DNA from: Daldinia sp. FL1419
Lineage: Eukaryota > Ascomycota > Sordariomycetes > Xylariales > Hypoxylaceae
Reading direction: 5' to 3'
Length of the DNA stretch: 64,000 bases
NCBI GenBank assembly: GCA_025201765.1
Contig: MU623346.1
Coordinates: 372,001 to 436,000 of the forward strand
Each line of letters begins with the position of its first letter. The stretch's first letter is position 1. Positions 1 through 12,500 of the stretch are shown here, piece after piece. A program made the position numbers and the translations under genes. The notes beneath the pieces were generated by a model. It was not told the origin of the DNA, ran no database searches, and saw nothing but the letters and a program-made list of their open reading frames with translations.

Positions 1-643
1 GCGGCACTATCTTACGCCATCGCGACAAGCTGCTTCCTTGGGGCCCGTGTGCTAGCTGTTAGTTGGGGAGTAAAAGAAGTATATTAATGTTTTAGTCCGG
101 GTCGCACTATTACCCGGAAATGGGATGAAATAGAAAGGGGCTGGCGAATTGGGATTCGGTGGTACATAAAAAGATGACAGTTTAGATAGATTGGTGTAAG
201 GCGGCGGTAGGGTAGTCAGGATAGGCTCAAGAGAGTCGCGGGAGACTGACCCCATCAAAACGTATTCCATTATAGCGCGTGCGTTCATCTATATCTACAG
301 ATTTACATCTTGAGAATATCTTACAGAGATAAAATATAGGTACTTATAACCGTTCAGGACATGCAAATTACGGTTTTCGACGTAACCTAAAATTAACTAG
401 TATTACACCACGCTCTATTTATTTTGGTGTAATACAGACCCAAATTCCACCTGTTAGAACCCGTTCAAGAAATTCTATGTACCCATGTTTATGGGTACAA
501 TATAGACTGTCTGAGGCGTCGTATACGTGTAACGGCAACCTCATAACCCAAGATTTTAGCGGTTCTTTTATTTACGTTTTTCGTTTCGTATATGTAGTTG
601 TTGTAGAAGATATGATACAAGATATGATATCGATATAGCATAT
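1..643. other. Left-edge intergenic DNA with two hairpins
   Basis: No convincing coding frame was seen. The stretch lies downstream of the MFS transporter stop codon, so part of it is probably its 3' untranslated region. It carries two perfect inverted repeats: 400-410 with 425-435 (11-bp arms, 14-nt loop) and 478-486 with 491-499 (9-bp arms, 4-nt loop). A 78-codon minus-strand frame at 52-288 lacks recognisable domains and was not accepted. Confidence 0.5.
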
Positions 644-2693
644 TTAGACCCGCGGCATGCCATCAGTCAGAATCTCCTCATCAGACATGATATTCGGGTC
701 CTGGGTATCGCCCGGTATTCGGACAGGGACTGCGATATAGCCGTCACTTTTCATATGCACTATTGAGAGAGTTAGCTTCTATACTTATGCTTATGAATTC
801 CAAGTAGAATGAAACTTACGATGAGGTCTAACGAAGAGACTCCCCAATATCGCAAGACCGAATAGCGAAGCTAATAAGACGAAGAAAGCTTGTGGGAAAG
901 TCTCGACTGTCCCAGCATAGACACCATTGAAGAGTGCGGGAGCAACGACTCGGCCAAGTGCGTGTAATAGGCCAATGGCTCCTAGTAGGGAACCCACGCG
1001 CTGGGCTGGGACGTGCTTCGTAATTGCACTTTGGATGGTGGCACTCGCTAAGCCGCCAAACGCCGTAGCTAAACCGCAGAGGATAAACAGCTCTTCCGTA
1101 CGCACGAATATGTAACCAAAAGTGCCTACAGCATCGCTGAGGAGAGCAAAACGTAGCACCCATACATCGAGATTATCGGCCCCAGAACTTTTCTCTGCCT
1201 CGTGCACACCACCATTTTCACGTCTTCGGCGGTGTAGTGGTAGGACACGGAACACATAGTTAATACCCGGAAGCAGACAGAGGAGGATAATGACGCGCGC
1301 CATGCTAACCACGGATACGAATTTTGAAGCTTCTGGTGTGTCCCAGTGAAAGATATGCTCGGAGTAAAGCACTATAATAGGGCCTGCCCCCATCGCAGCT
1401 GATAAGAGCATCGCGTCAATAAGGGCAAGGATAACCAGGTTCCGCCGCAGGGGACCATTATCCCGCCCACTGGGAACAAGTACTTTTAAGGGAGCGAATG
1501 GGTTGGCACTTAGAACAGCGGGAAGCCAAGTTCCCATGTGATCATGGACAAAAGAAACGGCTCGCGGTCCAATGAAGACCTGGACCGAATCTGGAAGTCC
1601 CGATCTAAGCTGGACGGCTGTCGCCTCGGCTTCGGCGCGGTGCTTCTCGCGCGCGGCCATCTGGCGCTTCTTCGACATCGATTCGGGGAGAATAAACCAA
1701 AAATACAGGATGACGGCCGAATGGCAACCCAGAACGACATAAAATATCGATATTAACGAACCCGTCCATTTGACGAAATAACCGGCAAACAGCGGTCCAA
1801 ATGCGAGTCCGCTGAATAAACAAGCATGTAAGTATCCGATATGAACCCCACGTTTCGACGGAGGCGCCGTATCACTCGTATATGAGTTAGTTAATATGCT
1901 GCCGGCCGTAAAGGAGCCCGTCATGCCATCGAAAAACGCGCCGAGGATTAACCAGTGATAGCTGACGGTATCCGGGAACTTCGCCGCCAAGATAGTAATA
2001 CACTCGTTAGCTAAACCACCACAAGATGCCATGACCATTAAGCGCTTCCGGCCGTATCGATCAGACAACGCTCCTACTTTAGGCGCCGTAATCGCGCTTA
2101 ATGAGCCGGTAAGTGCACTTATTACAAGCATGAATGCCGCGACTCGTTTTTGAACGGGACCGCTGGTACATAAGTCATCGTTTGCGCCCAAGGGCCCTGG
2201 AGGGTTTAGGGGATCTGGTTCAAACTGCTGGCGGTCGGTGAAGTGAGTACGACATATTAATTGGACAATTCTGAGAGGCAGTAAGTAATGATTTAGTGAG
2301 TAACTGTCGTTAATGGGAATCCGTTGTATTATGTCGCTTACAAATTGAGCTTTGGTACAATAATACCACCGAATGCGAGCGAGAATAGGAGATACGGTGC
2401 TAGAAGCCAGTATACCTGACGTTGAGTTAGTCACCGAAGTTTTTCTTTCCCGAATCACATATATAACGCACCGATGGCGTCCGCCACCACGGGAAGCCAA
2501 CGAAATCCTCGTGACCGGTCCAGGTTTCCTGGCCTTTCCCGTTCTCATCGTTTCCCGTCGCATTATCGCCCGAGCTTGCGCCGACCAGCGGACTTGTTTC
2601 CGTTGCCCCTTCCCATTGCTCTTCTTCTTCTTCTTCGTCTATAAGCATGATTGGCCTACTATCTTTCTTGACGGGTTGCGCGTTGCTCGTCAT
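644..2693 (-). CDS. Major facilitator superfamily (MFS) transporter
   Basis: Probable plasma- or vacuolar-membrane transporter; substrate unknown. I model four exons: 2472-2693, 2342-2415, 820-2270 and 644-759, giving 620 aa. The start is the ATG at 2693 (MTSNAQPVKK). The N-terminal 74 residues are acidic and cytosolic, with an EEEEEE run. The second exon restores the first membrane segment (VYWLLAPYLLFSLAFGGIIV, from residue 75), followed by PKLNL and a Cys-Arg stretch typical of this fungal MFS group. Motif A, GALSDRYGRKR, lies at about residues 165-175, and about 12 hydrophobic segments follow. A frame running straight through the last donor would end at 791. A clean GTAAGT donor at 819, CTAAC branch and TAG acceptor instead lead into a 38-residue acidic tail ending at 644, which I prefer. 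Introns are 56, 71 and 60 nt. It resembles the uncharacterised tetracycline-resistance-like or HIAT1-like MFS family; the substrate cannot be inferred. Confidence 0.85.
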
Positions 2694-4562
2694 GTTGAAC
2701 GTGAGTCGATTGTTCAACCATAAGCTAATTCGGGGAATTGATCGACGATATAATTATCCAACCCCGTGGAATATGATATCGCGAACCGGATTTACCGGCA
2801 CACTCGAGAAACTCCGTACTGTGACCTAATACCGACCGACGGACATTTGCTATTCGGGACCCGACGGAGGCCTATTATTGACCTAAAGGGCTTGGAAAGA
2901 AGGAATGAGAGAAGATGGAGGTAAACTCCATGCCGAACCGAATGTTATATTATAAGTGTACGATATACCATTGGCTAGTCTAGGCTGATGATGTGTAGTC
3001 AGGATTCGGATTAGAGCTTGGTTATGCCTGATCTCGGGTGTCTAGATCAGACCAACGACCGAACACTAAACGTTAGAGAAGGTGATGCGAAAGTTACGTG
3101 TGGGTTATATTGGACTATCTATCGTCGAATCCCGTATCTTTGGGATTGGGGTGGATCGGTGGATCCCCCACCCATTCCATGTCATTAGCGTGGTACCTAT
3201 TATACAATAGTAGCTACATCCTACGTGCATAGGTACCTAGGTATCTATGTAACATCGTGCCTCGAGAATATAGACTACCACTTTTGCATAACCAGGTACC
3301 TTATGTACAAATATATGGAAGTTGCCTAGGTGTGTACATACCTACCTAACCTATGTAGGCAGGTGCGTAAGCACTAACACGTCGGATAAGACGAAACAAG
3401 TCTCTTCATTATGAGAATAATAGCTTAATTATGCATCGTATTATTTCATTATGAGTCATTATACGCTAGTCGCAGCTTGAGATTCTCACGTTTACATAGT
3501 AATTGGCGCCAGACAAATCGGCTCGTCTTACCCCAGCGAAGAAACTCAATGCATGCGCGAAATGCGCTAGCCTACGAGAAGTACAGGGATGTATCGGGTA
3601 CGAATATCTTCGGAGTTGGGACGCCCGTGGCGCGATGCGATAGGTAAAGAAGCTGAGAATCCTTGCAGCTCCTAGATCTAGTCAAGGCAATGATGTCGTC
3701 CCTGAATATTTGTAACGCGGGCATGCTTCGTAATCTTATCTGTTATCACGGATCGCAATCCTTGACCTTGACTTGTACACTAATAAATGAAGAGGTGTAT
3801 GTACGTCGGACGTAAGTTCTTATAACTACCTAGCAAAAGACATAACTTGTGGTTTATAAGTGTAACATAGAGAGCAACTAATAAAAAAAGGCTACCTACA
3901 CAATGAGAAAGGGCGCTTGCTTAATGATGAAACAAAATAAATCAGGTCCGGCGCAAGATAGATACCTGGGGATTCTGACGACTGCGGAGCCCGATCAAGC
4001 CATCGCCAGCAAATCGATGACGCAGCTGTTCGTGGGGTGCAGGAATTCGGGGTCCAGAGGGATCCAACAACCAGCAAGTTTCCAAATTCCGGTGGTTATC
4101 CCAGACCCGAGTTACCTATATTCCTACCTGGTACAACATTATGCATATACTCATCCGCAGAGAAGTTTTGCGGACATGTGTGATTGCTTCGGTAGTAATA
4201 TGTAGTGAGGCAGATATTATTGATAGTTGAGGTCTTTGGAACGTATCATTCGTACCATAAAAAATATCTCTTATATGTTGATACAGGATTAGATGATATT
4301 AGGCTCGTTCAGCCAAAACTGGATAGTTTCCAACCCAGTGTGATCTACATAGTTAATCTATATAGTTAATTTTCCGCCCGAGCTGATGAATAGAGTGAGG
4401 TGCTCTCTTTTTATATGTACACCCGAATGTGCAGCTACCTAAATGTGCAGCTACCTAGCATCGGGGGTTATTCTCAAGTCACCTTCAAGCATCAAAGAGG
4501 AGCCACAAGCCGTGTCAACGTTCTAGCGAGGAGGATGGTTTTCAAGAAAATAAATGCATGTC
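2694..4562. other. Intergenic region between MFS gene and ferrochelatase
   Basis: About 1.9 kb with no supported gene. It includes the promoter of the leftward MFS gene and the 3' flank of ferrochelatase. AT-rich, with several TACCTAGGTA-type motifs around 3225-3365. The 100-codon plus frame at 3903-4205 has no recognisable features. Confidence 0.5.
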
Positions 4563-5932
4563 CTACACTGCAAATGCGTTCTCTGGAGAAGCAAAGAACT
4601 TCTTCGACTCGGCACATCGCTCACTCTTGCAACCAGGGCATCTCAGGCCCATCTGGTGCGAGCATGCAACTCCACTGTCCAGATGACTTTTTGCAAGATT
4701 TGCGAGAGCGTCAATGAAGATGGGATTTCCGTTTAGACTTTCAACCCGCTTAACGGTATCTGCGTGGCCGGACTCCCCTATTACCTCCTTGTCGAGCTCA
4801 AAGAGTGTTTCAATATGATCAGAGGTAAATGCAATAGGGATAAGAACAAGGTCTTTCTGCCCCTTCGCGATGTATTCTTCAACCGAGCTTTGGGTCTGGG
4901 GACCTAGCCACGGCTGGGGACCGACTTGTGATTGCCAACATAATCTGTAAGGGTTGGAGAACTTCAGTCGCTGCATAACGGCATATACTGTTGCCGCAAC
5001 TTCGGCGGGGTATGGGTCACCTATAACAAAAAGAAGAAAAAAAAGGTCAGTTAAGCTGGCTTCGGATTGACGTATGCAACCCCTCTTACCTCGATTGACC
5101 ACCGTCATTGGTAAACTATGAGCCGAGAATAACAGAACAACTTGGCTCCGTCGGTCTTCTGGGTATTCCGCCAGCGTCTTTTCAATATTGCTAGCAAAGG
5201 CCTCTACTAATCCCGGGTGTACCGGCCACCTGTCAATCACGCTCCATTGAATCGTACCAGGCCCGGCTTTGCCTTCTAATCGTTGCCGCCATTTCCATAG
5301 TTCATTGAGACTACTACCCGTCGTAGAGCAAGAGTATTGAGGATATTGTGTAAAGGCCACAGCTCGTCCTCCCTTTCCGTTTCCAAAGCCGTCCGCTAAT
5401 AGTCTGTTATACATTTCTTCGGTCAGAGGGTTTGCGTAGCGAAATGCGACGTAGGGTTTGTGGGGCGCTGTTTCAGGCGATATTCGGTCGAGAATCTTGC
5501 ACATGTGTTCGTTTTGATATTCTGACCACTTTCGAATCGGGGAACCTCCGCCAATCTCTGCATATTGCTTCTGAATCTTCGGAGTTCTTCGATTCGAGAT
5601 AAGGGGGCCTATGTAGTTTTGTAGTCGGCCCAATGGTATCAAATCGGCGTCTGCCTACTTATACGTTAGAGCTATGTCGGGTCGCGTGACGATATACCAA
5701 TCCAACATACGAACAAGCGACTTAAAAAGTCGCCGACTTCATCGACCGTAGATGGACCGCCCATATTTAGGAAAACCATAGCCGTTGGGCCTTTTGATCC
5801 TGCCGAATTTTGTGCAACGGGCGGTGCTGGGGTTGCGAACGACCTCGTCTGCAATGCAAGTGGCGTAGGTTTAGCAGAGGCAGTACCAGCTGCTCTGCGC
5901 GCGAGTTGCGCGATAGGATGGCGGGTTGCCAT
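4563..5932 (-). CDS. HEM15: Ferrochelatase, mitochondrial
   Basis: Inserts Fe2+ into protoporphyrin IX, the last step of haem synthesis, at the mitochondrial inner membrane (family knowledge). Exons are 5711-5932, 5090-5654 and 4563-5020, giving 414 aa, normal for fungi. The first ~45 residues are rich in Arg, Ala and Ser with few acids, a mitochondrial presequence. The catalytic core opens with AMVFLNMGGPSTVDEV. The active-site His is in LLFSAHSLPM (His253) and the conserved acid in SDHIETLFELD (Glu333). The C-terminus holds Cys390, Cys393 and Cys398 in a CxxCxxxxC arrangement like the [2Fe-2S] ligands of animal and fission-yeast enzymes, so a cluster is likely. Introns are 56 nt (after Phe in FLSRLF) and 69 nt. 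The gene is divergent from Ku70 with 0.77 kb between starts. Confidence 0.95.
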
Positions 5933-6701
5933 ACTGCGCGAACCTTTTCAAGTTATGACAATTATAAACAATGAAAGACCTAGGAAAGCTTTCGTGAATT
6001 TACCGACGAGGTATGGTGTACTAACATGACGAGTAGATATGAAATGAATTAGTGCGATTGCCTCTCAAAAAAGGTCACCAATCAATGACAAAATGCTCGG
6101 GTCCGGCTCTCCGAGGAACCGGACCCGAGTATCCGATCCTAGAGCTCCCCATGGTTTTAGTGTTAGTGCTGTCATAGTTAACTAGTGGACCAATGAAACA
6201 TGTTCGATTGCCTAGCAGGAGGCCAGACGTTAAGTAAAATAATAAGTGCCGATTCTCTTTACCACACAACTGACCTTCCCATTGTCATAACTGAATCTAA
6301 TCATATCTTATAATTCAGGAAACAAACGATTAAATAAAATTAAAACTTCGTCTTTTATTAATATATTTTTTGAAATTTTATCTCGGATATCGTTGTACGA
6401 AGACCCTTCATTATGTGAATTGCTGTGTTAGGCCCCCCCCCTTTTTTGGGGGTTTTTTTTTTGACGACAGGGAAAGATCTCTTTAACCAATCACCTGATA
6501 ACGCGATTACTTCATAAGAACCCTCTTTAAATCATACGCGTTTAAGCGCGATGTCTGCCTAAGTTTAGGTACCTGAAGTTCCCTATCCATCCCTATCGAA
6601 GAACGTTCATATAAAACCACCTTCTCGATTTTCTCAGTTCACATATAGTTTTGTTTCTTTTTCCGTACCGATCACAACCGAGTCAAGGTTAACTATTCAC
6701 C
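5933..6701. promoter_or_regulatory. Divergent promoter region HEM15 / Ku70
   Basis: The 769 bp between the two start codons must hold both promoters. Visible features are a strong GC-rich hairpin at 6096-6129, a C9/T6/G5/T10 homopolymer run at about 6433-6462, and a pyrimidine-rich leader just before the Ku70 ATG. No other supported gene. Confidence 0.6.
6096..6129. repeat. GC-rich perfect hairpin
   Basis: CTCGGGTCCGG (6096-6106) is matched exactly by its reverse complement at 6119-6129, leaving a 12-nt loop. The arms extend by a G-T and a T-A pair. It lies about 165 bp upstream of the ferrochelatase start in otherwise AT-rich DNA. It could be a protein-binding palindrome or an RNA structure in the ferrochelatase leader; function unknown. 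Confidence 0.7.
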
Positions 6702-8759
6702 ATGGCGGACCACTATGAGAAGCGAAACGAAGAAGAAGAAGAAGAGGAAGACGAGATTAGCGAGCAGGTATTTTATTTATTTACCTAAAACTCCTTTATT
6801 CTAGTGCTTCTTATTAATTCGTCGATAGGACTTCAAAGCCCAAAAGGACGCGCTCATCTTCGCTATTGATGTGAGCAACTCAATGTTAAGACCACCTCCT
6901 GAGTCAAATGACAAGAAGGCGGATAAAGATCCGCCTGTATTCGCTGCGCTGAAGTGTGCGTATCAGGTGATGCAGCAGCGAATTATTTCCCACCCGAAGG
7001 ACATGATGGGCATTGTCCTCTTTGGCACTGAGAAGAAGAAGTTCCGAGATGAGGAGAATCCCCCTTATCCGCACTGCTATGTCTATACCGACCTTGATAT
7101 TCCCGCAGCTGAAGATGTGAAGAATCTAAAAGACCTTCTCGATGGAGGGGAGGACGCTGATGAGATTCTTACACCATCTAGTGAAGGGGTTCTAATGGGA
7201 AGAATGCTCTTCTTGGTGAATAATCTCTTCACTACCAAGGCACCGAACTTCGGATCTCGGAGACTATTTATTATCACAGACAATGACAACCCCCATAAGG
7301 AGAGCAAAGAGCTTAGAGAAAACGCAGCATGCCTTGCCAAGGACTTATACGACTTGGGTGTTACTATAGAACTCTTCGCAATCACTCGTGATGATGAAAA
7401 GTTTGATTTCACCAAATTCTACGACGTAATTTTTCCCTCAACATCTCACTATCATTCTTATTTACTAACCTTATTTAGGATATTATTTATCGGGATCCTG
7501 TTATTGAGGAAGCTCAACTAGGAAGGATTTCCATATCGAAATCCGGCAGCGGCCAGACTCTCTTCAGCTCGTTAACTTCCAACATTAATTCTAGACAGAC
7601 TCCGAAACGGGCATATTTTAGCAGTGTGCCATTTGAGCTAGGCCCTGGACTTCAGATTTCGGTCAAGGGGTATCACATCATCCACCGGCAGGTACCTGCA
7701 CGCAGTTGTTATATTTGGTTAGATGGTGAGAAAGCTCAGATTGCTGTTGGCGAAACCGCCCATATTGCCGAAGATAGCGCCAGAACGGTACAGAAGGGCG
7801 AGGTCAAGAAAGCATATAAATTCGGTGATGAGTACATCTATTTCAGCGAAGACGAGCAGAAGTCTATCAAGCAGTTTGGGGGCCCAGTTATTCGAATAAT
7901 TGGCTTCAAGGATAGGTCATTGCTAGGATTCTGGGCATCCATCAGCAAATCCATCTTCATTTTTCCAAGCGAGGAAGGCTACGTCGGATCCACGCGCGTC
8001 TTTAGTGCACTGTGGCAGAAGCTACACAAATCGAAAAAGATCGGTATTGCGTGGCATATTGCTCGAACAAATGGGAATCCCCGGCTGGTTGCTATTATCC
8101 CGTCCAAGGCACAACCGGACCGCAAGTTGGGAATAGATTCCGTACCTGCTGGCTTATGGCTTTACCCGATCCCATATGCTGACGACGTGCGTGATCGTCC
8201 TGACCAGGCCAACTTCATCCGAACCACGAACGAGTTAACTGATATAATGAACAAGATAATCGGGAACTTGCAATTGCCAACAGCTACTTATAATCCATCA
8301 AAGTATCCTAACCCCGCACTTCAGTGGCATTACAAGATTCTTCAAGCCCTTGCACTAGAAGAAGAGGTACCTGAAAAGCCAGACGACGCAACCATCCCCA
8401 AATACAAGGCGATCCACAATCGATGTGGCGCGTATATTCAAGAATGGTCACAGACGGCAGATGTCGTTCTAGGTATGGCTAGGGATGCAAAAGCTATTAA
8501 GCGAGAGATGGAAATCGACGAAGTAGACGACGAGCCTAAACCAGCAGCAAAGAAATCGAGAGCAGGGGCAGCAAAAGAGAGTGGTAGTGGTGCAGGAATG
8601 AGTAACTCGGAATTGAAGGAAAAATACGAACAAGGCACCCTATCAAAGCTGACTGTAGCCGAACTGAAACCGATCCTGACTGACCGAGGAATTGACACAA
8701 AGGGATTGAAGAAGGTCCTTGTTGAGAGACTTGAGGAGTGGATTGAAGATAATGTGTAA
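6702..8759 (+). CDS. KU70: Ku70, DNA end-binding subunit of the Ku heterodimer
   Basis: With Ku80 it binds double-strand DNA ends in the nucleus, starts non-homologous end joining and protects telomeres (family knowledge; the Neurospora counterpart is mus-51). Exons are 6702-6767, 6829-7425 and 7479-8759, giving 647 aa. Exon 1 encodes a short acidic N-terminus with an E7 run. Exon 2 opens the von Willebrand A-like domain (DALIFAIDVSNSM) and continues through LFIITDNDNPH. Exon 3 encodes the Ku beta-barrel core (about residues 250-480), an alpha-helical arm, an Ala/Lys/Ser-rich linker, and a C-terminal SAP domain (about 605-645: LSKLTVAELKPIL, then a Leu-Lys-rich helix). Introns are 61 and 53 nt. 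All domains expected of fungal Ku70 are present and intact. Confidence 0.96.
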
Positions 8760-9506
8760 ATCAGGGGTTTTGACTTTGCAAGGGGTGGCGTTTACATAAG
8801 GCGGCTAAGTGCAGGACAAACTTTGGCGGCCAAAGTTTGGCGTTGGGGACTGCGTCCGCTTCCTTCCATTATTAAGGTTAGTAGGTATCTACCTAGCATT
8901 GCAAGGAGGCGTACATAGCACGGCGTAATCTGCAGCCGAAAGTACCCTTTACCTTAGGTAGATGTACATAAAGGAATAGCTCTACACACGTGCAATTAAT
9001 CAATGCAATTTTGGGTCAACAATCTCCTAAATCGTAACAATTCTATTGTATTGGATTGTGTTGATCTTGAATTTATCGGGTCTAGGGAAGGTCCCTAAGG
9101 TGGAAATAGGAAAGTGAGGCACCTACAATGCTTACGGTTAGTTAATAGGTAATAGGTACATTTATACGAAAATGATGCCTGGTGACGGTAAGTTAACCCT
9201 TGGTTACGTAATTTTCTGGCAATAAATACATGTCATGAGGTAGCCCCACGTTCTAATTACCTAACTTTAGCGTGCTCTATTTGGGGCGAGTTTTAAGCGT
9301 ACCAGCCACACGTGCACCTACAGATTGGAACCAAGTTGCCCCGGAGCCGCGAACTTTTGCTGCCGAACATCCAAACTCCAACGCGTTTAGTCAACATCTC
9401 CACCTGCATCCTGCATCAATTTTGGTGCATTTCGCATCATTTACATCGCGCTTGATTCCGTCGGCGGTTTCTAGACTATTGGACAAGTCCTCGAGTCATC
9501 GGCGGA
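8760..9506. other. Intergenic region Ku70 / Zn2Cys6 gene
   Basis: 747 bp between two rightward genes, serving as the Ku70 3' flank and the promoter of the Zn2Cys6 gene. I see a TACCTAGC-type motif near 8890 and no structured RNA or gene. A short frame at 9272-9574 overlaps the next start and is not supported. Confidence 0.5.
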
Positions 9507-12500
9507 ATGGACGCCCTTTTAAACCCATCCAGGGGCAATCTAGTTTGTACTTCTGTCCAAGATGTACAAGATAGACTGCATCACCTGCTCGCTTCTAAAT
9601 CGTCGGAAACACGCGCCGAACACGCATCTTTTGCATTTGAGCTTCGGCATAATGTAATCTTCGACTTGAATGCCGACGCCGAGAACGCTACGGCTGACGG
9701 CGTCATTAACCCTACCGAGCAATCGCCTCACCAACCCATAACCCGATCTGTGAATACCCTCGACATAGTCCAGAACCAACCGGGCGATGACCCTGTTCTC
9801 CAGCGCGCTGTCGCAAAACATATAATTGGCGCGATGGGAATTGTAGACAACAGTTCATGGACAGTTCGAAAGGTCTCCCGGGATACGCAGGGTTGGTCGT
9901 TCACGTACATCTGTAAGGACTCGCTACAGGCGTGGAATCGCGCGAACGCGAAGAACGCCGAGAAGAATGTAATTGGAAGCTACAGTGGACCAGGTAGCCT
10001 GGACCCGGTTAATGCCTGTAAGGATGGATGCTGAATTACTGCGTGGATACTCTATTGACATCGTTATAGCCCGGCCTGCTTTTGACTGTCGTGGGACACT
10101 CGTAATAGCCTTCTCAAAACCCCTTAGAGGCGTCATCATCAAATATGATCACACGCCAATACATAAAACTGTTGGGCAACTAGTAGACCTCATTGCGCCT
10201 AATCTGCCACCCCCTCCCGTTAACGCCGGGAGCCAAAGAACGCCCAAGGCTAAACGACCCCGACCAGCGGAAGGAGAAGAAGGGAGCCGGAAGAAACGCT
10301 CAAGGAAGAAGGACAAAGCACCGGAAGCACCGATGGGAGGTCCCCCTCTTGGAGATGATCAAGGTGGCGGAAATAATGTCGAATCCCGCCGTACGCATCA
10401 CGACGGCTCACCGATTATAACAGTTCCAAACGTCCCCGCCGACGAAATGGAAAGGCGCAGACAAGCGGCCATGAATCTACTCAACCAAAGGGGCATCGAC
10501 CCCGCAACGCTATCCGAAGAGCAATTCAACATATTTGCAAATCAGGCACCAGATCTGCAGGAAACTTCTTTGGATATGCTAGCGAGATATGGCGCGGAGA
10601 GGTTGAGGATCGTCCACCCAGATGATAAGGACGCCAATTCGACTCCCGTAGGAGGGCAGTCCATCGATACAACCCCAGCCGCCATACCAGGCCAGGCCTC
10701 TGCTACTGGGACAAATGAGGAAACGCCAACGAAGAAGAAGCGTCCCCGAAAGAGAAAATCCGAAGGTGCAGCAGCTGAAGTTTCTATTGGTGACGGTGCG
10801 GTAGTACCAATACAACAGAGCGGCGAAGTTGGAACGACAACTTCTGCGCTAAAGCTAACGGGCAAGAAAACACGCGGAGGTTGTGACACTTGCAGGAATA
10901 AGAAAATCAAGGTAACTCAACCTTTATTACCAAACTGGGATATAATACTAACGCAGTCTAGTGCACTAAGGAGCATCCTAGTTGCTCTGTATGTATGGAA
11001 GCTGGGGTTGAATGCATCTATTTACCACCAAAGCCACGACGTAAGAGAGCGGGGATCACTGAAGTGGTTGAAAATGAGGATTCCGACCTACCCGGAGAGA
11101 GGGAAGAATACCAAGCCCGGATGGAGTCTCAAGTACCAGTATCAATGCCAATACCAACTACTCAAATGCCAGAGCAGGAACAAACACATATTATGGCCCC
11201 GTCGGTCCCAATTCCAGCCCCAGTCCCCGATCCTGATTGTGAAGAATTCATCCCGGATCCAAACATTTTGTCGGGACCTGTTGAGCACCTGCATACCACC
11301 ACGCAATCTCCAGCAACGCAATATTATCAGAGCCATGATAGTGGTCTGGCATACTCTCAAAATCCACACCCTTCCTCTGTGCAGACCGCAATGCCAACCG
11401 CAATGCCAACCACAATGCCAACATTAACGTTTCCCGAATCTCAAGCTCGTGAAACCCAATCCGAGTCTCCTAATCTAACTTACTCAACAACCCATCAGAC
11501 CGAGCATCCATCTGGTTTGGCATTTCCGCAACCGACCCCGACAACAAGCCAGAAGCCACAAAGTATGCCCATGTCTAGTCAACGTAGTCTTCCCACCAAC
11601 CAAAACAAGCAAACGCCAATACAAACACCGGTGCCGCCGCCGGCCATATCGCAACACGCCTCTAATTGGAATTCCCCATCCAGAGCAAGACATACCACTA
11701 CAGCGTCGCCGGGAGTAACTCAGCAACAGGCTTCTAGGCGGTCGATGTCGCGTAAATCGGAAGTAGAAGTAAGACAGCAGACAAATGAAAGTGCAAGGCA
11801 CTCACCAGTCGTTCCACAGGTTGCACCGCAAATTCAAAGGCAACCATCACCTTCGACGTCGTCACCGTATCAGAACACAACCCGAGCGCAGTCTCGACAG
11901 GACCATAGGTCGCAGACTAGCACTCCCGTTGCATCTACAACCCGCCCCCCTCCTCAGGCCCCGCAGGCTGCTGTTAGTGCGTCCTATAATACAGCTCCAT
12001 CAACCTCAATCCCGAGCTATGACCCTTACCCACGCTACGATTCCACAGCTAGTAGTCAATACGATAATGCAAGTAACGACCAAGGTTCGACTCGTATTGC
12101 CTATGAGCCTGGCACATACCAGGCTCATACGGCCGCTATGACGTCAGCCTCTTATTCTTCAGCGCCGGCATATGATTATTCTCGGACCACGGGCTCATCG
12201 AACCCTCTCTCCCAAGCCCTCAACTCATCGTCTACTTATAATAATACTAACGCCGCCACTTCTCAATGGCCTGCATCCCAAACTCGAAGTAGGCAGACAC
12301 ATGCCCAACCTCAAGCGAGCAATGCTTATCCTATGGCGTCTACTACATCTACCTCTAATAGTTACAGTACAAGTTCCGCCAAACCGCAGACTTCTCATCA
12401 GAACACCGCATACGCCCAATCACAACCTCAATCTTATAATTCCTACCAAGCACAGCAGACGGGCGCGAACCAACAATCCCAGCAAACCTGGTATAATTTT

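Noticed and set aside
791..2563. Single 590-codon frame as the MFS protein
   Set aside because: Its first ~120 codons read through two introns and the wrong frame; splicing restores the family N-terminus and first membrane helix.
3903..4205. 100-codon plus-strand frame
   Set aside because: No domain, atypical composition, no supporting splice structure; probably chance.
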